A stretch of 64,000 nt of DNA from Cyanobium sp. CH-040. GTDB lineage: Bacteria > Cyanobacteriota > Cyanobacteriia > PCC-6307 > Cyanobiaceae. A program made the position numbers and the translations under genes. The stretch spans positions 1 to 64,000 of the forward strand of contig NZ_JAGQCJ010000007.1 of NCBI RefSeq assembly GCF_024346135.1, read 5' to 3'. Positions 50,766 to 58,807 of the stretch are shown here, piece after piece; within the stretch, counting starts at the first letter, position 1, and every line of letters starts with the position of its first letter. Under the pieces are notes generated by a model. The model saw only the letters and a program-made list of their open reading frames with translations. It was not told the DNA's origin and did not search any database.

Positions 50766-52286
50766 TCACCCCAACACCCCCTGCACCTCCCCAGCCACGC
50801 GCAGGGCATTGGCGATCACCGTGAGCCCGGGCCCCACCGCCGGGCAGCTGGGGAACACGCTGGCATCGGCGATCCAGAGGTTCTCCAGTTCGTGGCAGCG
50901 GCCCTGCAGGTTCACCACTGACGTGGCCGGATCGCTGCCCATGCGGCAGGTGCCGCAGGCCAGGCCCATCACGCTCAGCGGTGCTTCGCCGCGGGGGTAG
51001 ATCGGGGCCCGCTGCACCACCGTGGTGGCGGGGTCGGCCTCGGTTTTCTGGATCGTGTCCAGCCAGCGGTACACCAGCCGGTCGTGGGCTTCGCGGTTGT
51101 TGGCGATGTAGGCCACATCGATGCGCTCGCCCCGCACCGTCACCCGGTTCTCCGGATCGGGCAGCACCGCCGTCATCGCCCACCAGGTGATCGAACGGTC
51201 GGCCAACCACTCCAGCGCCGGATCCGGCAGCAGCCGGCTCACCAGCGACAGCAGCGGCGGCGACTCGGCGAACAGCGGATCCTGCAGCACCCCACCGCCG
51301 TTGCGGATCGACCCCAGCGCATAGTTCACGTTCTTGTCGCCCCAGTAGTACTCGGTGAGGCCCAGGGCCGGTGAGTAGCGCCCCGAATTGGGGCTGCTGG
51401 CCCGCTGCAGGATCGCCGTGAGCTGGGGCTTCATCAGGTTGCGGCCCACCTGATCCGAACCGTTGGCCAGCCCGCGCGGATGCCGCTCCCCCGCCGAACG
51501 CAACAGGATTGCCGCCGTGTTCACCGCCCCCGCCGCCAGCACCACCTGGTGCCCCTGGAACAGCCAGCGGTCTTCGCCGATCCGTGCCTCCACCCCCTTC
51601 ACCTGGCGGCCGGAGGGGTCCACATGCAGCGCCTCCACCTCCGCCCCGCTGCGAACCGCCGCCGGTGTGGCCGCCGCCAGGGCCCGCTCCACGCCGAACA
51701 GCTCGGCATCGCCGGTGGGATCCGCCGCGTTCTCGCTCCAGCTCAGCGGCAGGTGATACGGCCGCAGCCCCTGGCGCGACAGGTCGGCATGCAGCTGCTC
51801 CAGCACCGGCTCCATCGGCCGCGGCGCATACGGATAGGCCCCGGCGCGCGGCGGCGCCGTGGGGTCTTCGCCGGCCTGGCCGTGCACCCGGTAGAGCGCC
51901 TCGGCCCGGTCGTACCAGGGCTCCAGATCGCCGTAGTGCAGGCCCCAGGCCGGCGAGCGGCCGTCCTGCATCGCCACGCCCTCGAACTCCGCCTCCCGCA
52001 GCCGCTCCAGCACCGCCGCCCAGATCTTGGTGTTGCCCCCCAGCGCATACACCATCTGCGGCTTGAAGGGATCGCCGTCGCTGCCAAACCAGGGCTGCTC
52101 CGGGTGGTAGCGCTGCTTGCGGAACAGGTCCACATCCACCACGTTCTGATCCACCAGCGGCAGCCGCTCGCCCCGCTCCAGCAGCAGCACCCTGCGCCCC
52201 GCCTCAGCCAGCTCCGCCGCCAGGGTGCCGCCGGCCGCACCGCTGCCGATCACCACCACGTCGTAGAGCGTGTCGTCGATGATCAT
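50766..52286 (-). CDS. GMC-family FAD oxidoreductase
   Basis: 506 residues. FAD-binding VVVIGSGAAGGTLAAELA at the start, VYALGGNTKIWAAVLERLRE, HQVVLAAGAVNTAAILLRSA, and the C-terminal GLACGTCRMGSDPATSVVNL and VFPSCPAVGPGLTVIANALR. The usual active-site Asn of the C-terminal motif (AVNP) appears as AVGP. It is the last gene of the oxidase operon, 13 bp after ctaE, so it may be a sugar or alcohol dehydrogenase feeding the quinol pool used by the oxidase (inference). Confidence 0.92.
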   Translation of the reverse strand: MIIDDTLYDVVVIGSGAAGGTLAAELAEAGRRVLLLERGERLPLVDQNVVDVDLFRKQRYHPEQPWFGSDGDPFKPQMVYALGGNTKIWAAVLERLREAEFEGVAMQDGRSPAWGLHYGDLEPWYDRAEALYRVHGQAGEDPTAPPRAGAYPYAPRPMEPVLEQLHADLSRQGLRPYHLPLSWSENAADPTGDAELFGVERALAAATPAAVRSGAEVEALHVDPSGRQVKGVEARIGEDRWLFQGHQVVLAAGAVNTAAILLRSAGERHPRGLANGSDQVGRNLMKPQLTAILQRASSPNSGRYSPALGLTEYYWGDKNVNYALGSIRNGGGVLQDPLFAESPPLLSLVSRLLPDPALEWLADRSITWWAMTAVLPDPENRVTVRGERIDVAYIANNREAHDRLVYRWLDTIQKTEADPATTVVQRAPIYPRGEAPLSVMGLACGTCRMGSDPATSVVNLQGRCHELENLWIADASVFPSCPAVGPGLTVIANALRVAGEVQGVLG

Positions 52287-52299
52287 CGCCGGGGCCTCC

Positions 52300-52908
52300 T
52301 CAGCGCTGCCACACGTAGATCAGCACGAACAGCACCACCCAGATCACATCCACGAAGTGCCAGAACAGCGACACGGCCGTCACCCCCACCGAGCCGGCGT
52401 CGTAGTTGCCCGGCCGGAACGAGCGGGCCAGCATCAGCCCCATCAGCAGCACGCCGGTGAGCACGTGCAGGCCGTGGAAGCCGGTGAGCAGGTAGAAGCT
52501 GGCGCCATACACGCCATCCCCCAGCCCGAAGGGCAGCCCGGCCCACTCCAGCCCCTGCCCCACCAGGAACACCGTGCCCATCGCCATGGTGAGCAGCCAC
52601 CAGGCGCGGAACTCCCCCAGCCGGCCCCGGTGCAGGGCCCGTTCGGCCAGGTAAATCACGCCGCTGCTGCTCACCAGCACCACCGTGAAGCGCAGGGGCA
52701 TCGCCACCTCCAGCCCCTCCACCCCCGGCGGCAGCCACAGGGGTGAGGAGGTCTTGTAGATGGCATAGCCGGCGAACAGCGCCAGGAAGATCACGCTCTC
52801 CGAGAGCAGGAAGATCACGAAGCCCGTGAGGGTGTGATCGCCGTGGCCGTGGCCGTGGGCAGCGGGCTGGGCGGGCAGGTCGGCCGGGGTGGGCGTGGTG
52901 GCGGTCAT
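52300..52908 (-). CDS. ctaE: Haem-copper oxidase subunit III (ARTO type)
   Basis: 202 residues, five membrane segments (FVIFLLSESVIFLALFAGYA, FTVVLVSSSGVIYLAERAL, ASFYLLTGFHGLHVLTGVLL, VSLFWHFVDVIWVVLFVLIY). The conserved SESV and WHFVDVIW motifs identify subunit III. It starts 4 bp after the ctaD stop. Confidence 0.94.
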   Translation of the reverse strand: MTATTPTPADLPAQPAAHGHGHGDHTLTGFVIFLLSESVIFLALFAGYAIYKTSSPLWLPPGVEGLEVAMPLRFTVVLVSSSGVIYLAERALHRGRLGEFRAWWLLTMAMGTVFLVGQGLEWAGLPFGLGDGVYGASFYLLTGFHGLHVLTGVLLMGLMLARSFRPGNYDAGSVGVTAVSLFWHFVDVIWVVLFVLIYVWQR

Positions 52909-52912
52909 GGCG

Positions 52913-54643
52913 TCAGGCTCCCCCCGTGGCGGCGCTGGCGGCGCTGGCGGCTTTGGCCACGTAGCGCTGCTCGTCCTCCACCAGCGGCCGGCCGAGGCCG
53001 TAGCCGTAGGGGCCGCTGATCACCGTGGGCACGTCGTCTTCGAAGTTCTCCGCCGGCGGCGGCGAGGGCAGCAGCCATTCCAGGCCGATGGCGTGCCAGG
53101 GATTGGGCGGCGCCTTCTCGCCCCGCACCCAGGAGCTCACCAGGTTGAGCAGGAAGGGGATCGTGGCCACCCCCAGCAGGAAGGCGCCGAGGCTGGCGAG
53201 CACGTTGGCGAAGGCGAACTCCGGGTCGTACGACGCCACCCGCCGCGGCATGCCCAGCAGCCCCGCCGCATGCATCGGCAGGAAGGTGAGCTGGCTGCCG
53301 ATGAAGGTGAGCACGAAGTGCAGCTTGCCGAGGCCCTCATACATCATCCGGCCCGTGAACTTCGGGAACCAGTGGTAGATGCCGGCGAACACCCCGTAGG
53401 TGATGGTGGAGAAGATCACCGTGTGGAAGTGACCCACCACGAAGTAGGTGTTGCCCACGTGGATGTCCACCGGCACCGTGGCAAGCATGATGCCGGTGAT
53501 GCCGGCGAAGATGAAGTTGAACACCCCACCCAGGCAGAACAGCATCGCCGTGGTGAGGCGCAGCTTGCCGCCCCAGAGGGTGCCGATCCAGGCGAACACC
53601 TTGATGCCGGTGGGCACGGCGATCAGCATCGTGGTGACCATGAACAGGTTGCGCATCCACTGCGGTGTGCCGCTGTAGAACATGTGGTGCACCCACACGA
53701 TCAGACTGAGGAAGGTGATCGCGAACGAGGCGATCGCCACCACGTGATACCCGAACAGCGGCTTGCGGGCATACACCGGAAACAGCTCCGAGAAGATGCC
53801 GAACACCGGCAGCACCATCACATACACCGCCGGGTGCGAATAGAACCAGAAGAAGTGCTGATAGAGCATTGGGTCGCCGCCGCCCTCCGGCCGGTAGAAG
53901 CTGGTGCCGAAGCTCAGGTCGAACAGCAGCAGCACCGCCCCGGCGGTGAGCACCGGCAGGCCGATCAGCTGGATCGCCTGGGCGGCCACCGCGGTCCAGC
54001 AGAAGATCGGCATCCGGAACCAGCCCATGCCCGGCGCCCGCATGCGGATGATCGTGGTGATGAAGTTCACCGCCCCCATGATCGAGGAGATGCCCGAGAG
54101 CGCCACCGCCAGGATCCACAGGAACTGGCCGTTGAGGAAGTGCCCCAGCGGGTTCTGGATGCTCTGGGGCGGATAGGCCCACCAGCCCGCTCCCGAGGGT
54201 CCGCCCGGCACCAGGAAGCTGGCCATCAGGATCACGCCGAACACCGGCACCATCCAGAAGGCGGCCGCGTTCAGGCGCGGGAAGGCCATGTCCGGCGCGC
54301 CGATCATCGGCGGGATCAGCAGGTTGTTGAAGCCGTTGAGGATCGGGAACAGAAACAGGAACAGCATCACCGTTCCGTGCATCGTGTAGAGCCCGTTGTA
54401 CACGGTGGGATCCACCAGATCCGCCGCCGGTGTGATCAGCTCGCCGCGCATGATCATCGACAGCAGGCCGCCCACCAGCAGGAAGAACAGCGAGGTGATC
54501 ATGTACTGCAGGCCGATCACCTTGGCGTCGGTGTTGAAGCTCAGGAAGCGCCGCCAGTTGTTCGGCGCCCCCGGCACCGGATGGGGCGCCTTGAGCACGC
54601 GCGGGTCGAAGGAGGGAGCGGGGGCGGGGGCGGTGCTGGTCAT
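52913..54643 (-). CDS. ctaD: Haem-copper oxidase subunit I (A2 type, ARTO)
   Basis: 576 residues, 12 membrane segments. Haem and copper ligands are seen in NGLYTMHGTVMLFLFLFP, FFWFYSHPAVYVMVLPVFG with the cross-linking His-Tyr pair, VWVHHMFYSG and VVGHFHTVIF. The proton-channel Glu found in A1 enzymes (GHPEVY) is replaced: the sequence is YSHPAVY, the mark of A2-type oxidases. Together with the CuA-less subunit II this fits the cyanobacterial alternative respiratory terminal oxidase, which is thought to take electrons from quinol. Confidence 0.95.
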   Translation of the reverse strand: MTSTAPAPAPSFDPRVLKAPHPVPGAPNNWRRFLSFNTDAKVIGLQYMITSLFFLLVGGLLSMIMRGELITPAADLVDPTVYNGLYTMHGTVMLFLFLFPILNGFNNLLIPPMIGAPDMAFPRLNAAAFWMVPVFGVILMASFLVPGGPSGAGWWAYPPQSIQNPLGHFLNGQFLWILAVALSGISSIMGAVNFITTIIRMRAPGMGWFRMPIFCWTAVAAQAIQLIGLPVLTAGAVLLLFDLSFGTSFYRPEGGGDPMLYQHFFWFYSHPAVYVMVLPVFGIFSELFPVYARKPLFGYHVVAIASFAITFLSLIVWVHHMFYSGTPQWMRNLFMVTTMLIAVPTGIKVFAWIGTLWGGKLRLTTAMLFCLGGVFNFIFAGITGIMLATVPVDIHVGNTYFVVGHFHTVIFSTITYGVFAGIYHWFPKFTGRMMYEGLGKLHFVLTFIGSQLTFLPMHAAGLLGMPRRVASYDPEFAFANVLASLGAFLLGVATIPFLLNLVSSWVRGEKAPPNPWHAIGLEWLLPSPPPAENFEDDVPTVISGPYGYGLGRPLVEDEQRYVAKAASAASAATGGA

Positions 54644-54669
54644 GGCGGGGGCAGTGGTGGCGGAATGGT

Positions 54670-55635
54670 TCAGCCCTCGTGGCTGGCGGCGGGATCGGCG
54701 CTCACGTGCACCAGCGGCGGCGGCGCCGGCGGCACCGTGGCCCAGCCCCGGTCACCGCGGGCCAGGCGCTGGGCGTAGAGGTCGGTGGCGGCATTGGCGG
54801 CGGGCCGCAGCGGCTGGGCCAGCGCCTGCTCCAGCCAGGCCGCATACTGCTCCGGCGGTTCCACCACCACGTCGGTCTGGTTGGAGGAGAAGTAGCCGCC
54901 GCTGAACATCGAATCGCGCAGCCGGTAGCGGCCGGCGCGGGTGGGGATGAGGCTGTAGTCGATCACGCTACCGGGAATCAGATCCTGCTTGAGCCGGAAG
55001 GCCGGCACGAAGAAGCCGTGGATCACATCGGTGGCGCTCAGGCGCAGGTAGCTGCGCTGGCCTTCGGGCAGGTGCAGCTCGCTGCTGTGCACGCCGTTGG
55101 GATAGATGAACTCCCAGCTCCACTGGCGGCCGATCACCTCGATCGGCTCAGCTGCCGCCGGATCGTCCGCGGCCTCCAGTGCGGCAGCGGGACCCTCGGC
55201 GCCGTGCATCGCCCCATGGCCGCCGGTGACGCGAACCTTGCCCCCCAGGGTGGAGAGGGTGGTGCTCACGTCGATCGCCTTCCAGGCGATCAGCATCACG
55301 ATCACCAGCGGGATCAGCGTCCACACGATCTCCAGCTTGAGGTTGCCCTCGATCGGATCGCCGTTGTCCAGGTCGTACTTGGGGGCGCGGTTGAACAGCA
55401 GCGTCCAGAGCATCACGCCGCTGCAGCCGAAGAAGATGAAGCTGCCGATGCCCACCTCCAGGGCGAAGAGGTTGTCCACCGGGGCGGCGGCGGCCGAGGC
55501 CGGCACCGGCAGCCAGTGGTGCGACGCGGCGGCCATCCAGAAGCTGGCGGCCAGATCGGCCAGCACCGCCAGCAGCACCAGCAGCACGCCCCACAGCCGG
55601 GGGGAGCGGCCCGGAGATGGAGAAGCGGTGGTCAT
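54670..55635 (-). CDS. ctaC: Haem-copper oxidase subunit II without the CuA site (ARTO type)
   Basis: 321 residues from ATG 55635, overlapping the upstream DUF2231 gene by 4 bp. Two membrane segments (LWGVLLVLLAVLADLAASFW; IVWTLIPLVIVMLIAWKAID) precede the cupredoxin domain: VIGRQWSWEFIYPNG, ATDVIHGFFVPAF. Where CuA proteins have CxExCGxxH, this one reads RLRDSMFSGGYFSSNQTDVV, without the two cysteines or the ligand His/Met. Homology continues in frame after it, so this is a real loss and not a frameshift. The enzyme is therefore unlikely to accept electrons from cytochrome c or plastocyanin by CuA. Confidence 0.93.
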   Translation of the reverse strand: MTTASPSPGRSPRLWGVLLVLLAVLADLAASFWMAAASHHWLPVPASAAAAPVDNLFALEVGIGSFIFFGCSGVMLWTLLFNRAPKYDLDNGDPIEGNLKLEIVWTLIPLVIVMLIAWKAIDVSTTLSTLGGKVRVTGGHGAMHGAEGPAAALEAADDPAAAEPIEVIGRQWSWEFIYPNGVHSSELHLPEGQRSYLRLSATDVIHGFFVPAFRLKQDLIPGSVIDYSLIPTRAGRYRLRDSMFSGGYFSSNQTDVVVEPPEQYAAWLEQALAQPLRPAANAATDLYAQRLARGDRGWATVPPAPPPLVHVSADPAASHEG

Positions 55636-56249
55636 GGCAGCGCCTCGCGCAGATCCACGCCGCCAGCCAGCAGCTGGGCCGCGGTGATGTGCACGCCGAA
55701 CTCGCCCGCCAGCTGGGCGCCGAGGGTGCCGTGCACGCCGATCAGCACGAACAGCCCCACACCCGCCAGCAGGTAGCTCCACTGCACCTGGCGGCCCAGG
55801 TCGCGGCGCCAGCGGAAGCGCTGCAGCCCGCGCCACACCGTCATCGCCACGATCAGCAGCAGCAGCAGCACCCCGCCCACCCCGTGCCAGAGCATGGTGG
55901 CCATGCTGCCGAGGCCGAAGTCGCTGCGCCCGCCCGCGATCGGCACCGCCAGCAGCATCTCGTAGAAACCGGCCGCCACCGTGAGGAAACTCACGCCGGC
56001 GCAGGCCAGCAGGTTGTACCAGCCCACGTCGTGGAAGCCGGCGCGGGTCACCGGCAGGGCCAGGAAGCGGAACAGGCGCTTCTCCAGCGGAAACAGGGCG
56101 CCGGCGATGTCGAAGGTGATCGCGATCACGAACAGCCCGATCGTGAAGTGCACCAGGTTGGGGTGCACGGGCATCGAATAGGGCAGCTGGTTGGGGCCCA
56201 GCTGGTCGGTCACCGGCGTGAACGCCCTGAGCGCAGCAACAGCAGCCAT
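55632..56249 (-). CDS. DUF2231 membrane protein (second of two)
   Basis: 205 residues from ATG 56249, one base overlapping the stop of the first DUF2231 gene. Four or five membrane segments; SMPVHPNLVHFTIGLFVIAI is the family signature HPxxVHFxI. HGVGGVLLLLLIVAMTVWRG follows. Its conserved histidines could bind haem or metal. It stands directly before ctaC in the oxidase operon. Confidence 0.85.
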   Translation of the reverse strand: MAAVAALRAFTPVTDQLGPNQLPYSMPVHPNLVHFTIGLFVIAITFDIAGALFPLEKRLFRFLALPVTRAGFHDVGWYNLLACAGVSFLTVAAGFYEMLLAVPIAGGRSDFGLGSMATMLWHGVGGVLLLLLIVAMTVWRGLQRFRWRRDLGRQVQWSYLLAGVGLFVLIGVHGTLGAQLAGEFGVHITAAQLLAGGVDLREALP

Positions 56250-56746
56250 CACACCAGCCCCGCGCGCACCGCTTCCACCACGGGCACCGTGTGCAGCCCG
56301 TACACCCACACCAGCTGGTTGCCCAACAGCACCTGCACCACCACCAGCACGCTGAGCAGTGCGCCGGCGCCCAGGAAGGCCGGCGGCAGGCGCAGCGGGT
56401 CGCGGCTTCGGATCACGTAGCGCCAGCCCGAGAGCAGGGCCAGCACCCCCGCCAGCGACCAGCCCAGGGTGCTGTGCAGGTTGAGGATCGTGCTGGCCTC
56501 GCCGTAGGGATTGGCCAGGCCCGCCTCGATCTGGCCGAAGATGATCGCCACGAAGATGGCCATGGTGGCCACCAGCAGGTTCCAGAAGCTCACCTCATAG
56601 AGGGCCGGCCGGCGGCCGAAGCGGCCGATCAGATCGAACACCACGCTGATCAGCGCCATGGCGATCACGAAGTGCACCACGATCGGGTGGATGGTGTCCA
56701 TCCACGGCAGGTTGCGGTCGTTGAGCGGGGGCAGCAGCTCCAGCAT
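56249..56746 (-). CDS. DUF2231 membrane protein (first of two)
   Basis: 165 residues from ATG 56746 (MLELLPPLNDRNLPWMDTIH); the frame is open 32 codons up, but that stretch is His/Pro-rich and not conserved. Signature IHPIVVHFVIAMALISVVFD and LHSTLGWSLAGVLALLSGWR. It leads the oxidase operon. The leader at 56766-56805 contains two imperfect 20-bp repeats (CACTTCACGCC on the coding strand). Confidence 0.83.
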   Translation of the reverse strand: MLELLPPLNDRNLPWMDTIHPIVVHFVIAMALISVVFDLIGRFGRRPALYEVSFWNLLVATMAIFVAIIFGQIEAGLANPYGEASTILNLHSTLGWSLAGVLALLSGWRYVIRSRDPLRLPPAFLGAGALLSVLVVVQVLLGNQLVWVYGLHTVPVVEAVRAGLV

Positions 56747-56908
56747 CGGGGCGGGTTGAGCTCGGGGGCGTGAAGTGGAGTGAGGTGGCGTGAAGTGTGG
56801 GTGAGGCGCAGCGGCCCGGTGGTGCGCTGGACGACCAGGCAACCGCCTCCCACCCTCGGCAGCCGTCGCCGGCGGCGCGCGGGGCTGTGACGGATTGCCA
56901 CAGACCGA

Positions 56909-58807
56909 TCAGGGTTCGCTGATGCCGGCGGCGGGCGGACGCTCCACCGCCACCGCCCCCTCCGGCCGGCGGCTGTCGGCCACCCCCAGGCTGCCCGCGA
57001 GCACCGGGCTCCCCGCCGCTCCAGCCGGCCCCGGCGACCAGAGCAGTTCCACGCTGTTGGCCGAACCCATGGCGCTGCCGGCCGTCAGGGTGTGGCCCCG
57101 CCCGGCCAGCAGGGCCAGGGTGTCGGGGCTGAGGCCCTGCTCATGGCTGAGGCGGTCGGGCCAGAGCTGGCTGTGCACCCGCGGGCTGGCCACCGCCGTG
57201 GCCAGGTTGAGCCCGTGCACGATGCGGTTGAGCAGCACCTGCAGCACCGTGGTGGGGATGCGGCTGCCGCCGGGAGTGCCGGTGGCCAGCCAGGGCCGGC
57301 CGTCGGGACGGAACACCAGCGCGGGCGTCATCGAGCTCAGGGGCCGCCGGCCCGGGGCGATGGCATTGGCCTCCCCCTGCACCAGCCCGAAGGCGTTGGG
57401 GCGGCCGGGCGCGGCGCTGAAGTCGTCCATCTCGTTGTTGAGCAGGAAGCCGGCCCCCGGCACGCTGATGCCGTTGCCGTAGGCGAAGTTGAGGGTGGTG
57501 GTGAGCGCCACCAGGCCGCCCTGGCGATCCGCCACCGACAGGTGGGTGGTGTTGTCGCCGCCGCCGCCGCCGCCGGCGGGCGGGGGCTGGGGATCCAGCT
57601 CGGCGGCGGGGCGGTGGCGGCGGGGGTCGATCCGGGCGCGCAGCTCGGCGGCATAGGCGCGGCTCAGCAAGCGCTGTAGCGGCATCGCCACCTGATCGGG
57701 ATCCCCCAGCCAGCGGTAGCGGTCGCGGTACACCAGGTTCATGGCCTCCACCTGCATGTGCAGGGAGGCGGCGCCGTTGAGGCCCCACTCCCGCAGCGGC
57801 AGGGGCTCGAGGATCGCCAGCAGCTGCAGCAGGCCCACCCCGCCGGCGCTGGGGGGCGGCATGGTGAGCAGCCGGTGGCCGCGGAAGCTCCCCGCCAGGG
57901 GCCGCACCAGCTGGGCCCGGTAGGCGGCCAGATCGGCGGCACTGATCAGCCCTCCCTTCAGCCCGCCCCCCTGCCGCATCAGCGCCGCCAGCCGCTCGGC
58001 GGTGGGTCCGGCGTAGAAGCCCGCCTCCCCCTCGGCGGCGATGCGCCGCAGCGTGGCCGCCAGCTCCGGCTGGCGCAACCGCTCGCCCGCCCCGTAGGGC
58101 CGCGGCGCCCCGCCCGGCTGCGCCGGCGGCCGGAAGAACAGCGCCCGGGAGGTGGGATCGGCCTGCAGCAGCGGCGCCGCCCGCCGCAACGACTCAGCCA
58201 GGGGCTGATCCACCGTGAAGCCGTCCTCGGCCAGGCCGATGGCGGGCTGCAGCACCTCCGGCAGCGGCAGGCGGCCGTAACAGCGCTGGGCCAGCACCAG
58301 CCCCGCCGGCGTGCCCGGCACCCCCGTGGCCAGCAGGCTGCGGGTGGCGCGGCAGCGATCCACCGTGCCGTCTGCGGCCAGGAACATCCCGGCCGTGGCG
58401 GACTGCGGGGCGGTTTCGCGGAAGTTCACGGCCACGGCGGTGCCGCCGCCGATGGGCAGCTCGGCCGCCGTGGCACAGCCACGAGCGGCCGCCGGCGACG
58501 GCCCCGGCAGCCACAGCACCAGGAAGCCGCCGCCGCCGAGGTTGCCGGCCTGGGGCAGGGTCACCGCCAGGGCGAAGGCGCTGGCCACGGCCGCATCCAC
58601 CGCGTTGCCGCCGCGGCGCAGCATCGCCGTGCCCACCTCCGCCGCCAGCCGGTCCTGGGCGGCCACCACCCCGCCCCCCGACGGCACGCCATGGAAGCGC
58701 TGCTCGCGCTCCTGCAGGGGGGAGGCGTTCTGGGGGGGCGAGGCGGCGAGCGCCGCAGCGGAGAGCGCCAGGGCGGGCAGCAGGGCCGGCAGCGCCAGCG
58801 GCCGCAT
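56909..58807 (-). CDS. ggt: Gamma-glutamyltransferase
   Basis: 632 residues from ATG 58807, which overlaps the V-ATPase A stop by 1 base. Signal peptide MRPLALPALLPALALSAAAL, then ASSxxxAxxxGxxML-type GGGVVAAQDRLAAEVGTAML, GNLGGGGFLVLW, and the autoproteolytic catalytic threonine in GGDNTTHLSVADRQGG (about residue 423). Later LLNNEMDDFS and TPGGSRIPTTVLQVLL are conserved substrate-site segments. It hydrolyses gamma-glutamyl bonds (glutathione) in the periplasm. Its attachment to the end of an ATPase operon is unusual. Confidence 0.94.
   Translation of the reverse strand: MRPLALPALLPALALSAAALAASPPQNASPLQEREQRFHGVPSGGGVVAAQDRLAAEVGTAMLRRGGNAVDAAVASAFALAVTLPQAGNLGGGGFLVLWLPGPSPAAARGCATAAELPIGGGTAVAVNFRETAPQSATAGMFLAADGTVDRCRATRSLLATGVPGTPAGLVLAQRCYGRLPLPEVLQPAIGLAEDGFTVDQPLAESLRRAAPLLQADPTSRALFFRPPAQPGGAPRPYGAGERLRQPELAATLRRIAAEGEAGFYAGPTAERLAALMRQGGGLKGGLISAADLAAYRAQLVRPLAGSFRGHRLLTMPPPSAGGVGLLQLLAILEPLPLREWGLNGAASLHMQVEAMNLVYRDRYRWLGDPDQVAMPLQRLLSRAYAAELRARIDPRRHRPAAELDPQPPPAGGGGGGDNTTHLSVADRQGGLVALTTTLNFAYGNGISVPGAGFLLNNEMDDFSAAPGRPNAFGLVQGEANAIAPGRRPLSSMTPALVFRPDGRPWLATGTPGGSRIPTTVLQVLLNRIVHGLNLATAVASPRVHSQLWPDRLSHEQGLSPDTLALLAGRGHTLTAGSAMGSANSVELLWSPGPAGAAGSPVLAGSLGVADSRRPEGAVAVERPPAAGISEP

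Noticed and set aside
54670-55635. Loss of CuA ligands in CtaC explained by frameshift
   Set aside because: The sequence on both sides of the missing motif stays in frame and homologous to subunit II, and the A2-type CtaD next door supports a true ARTO.
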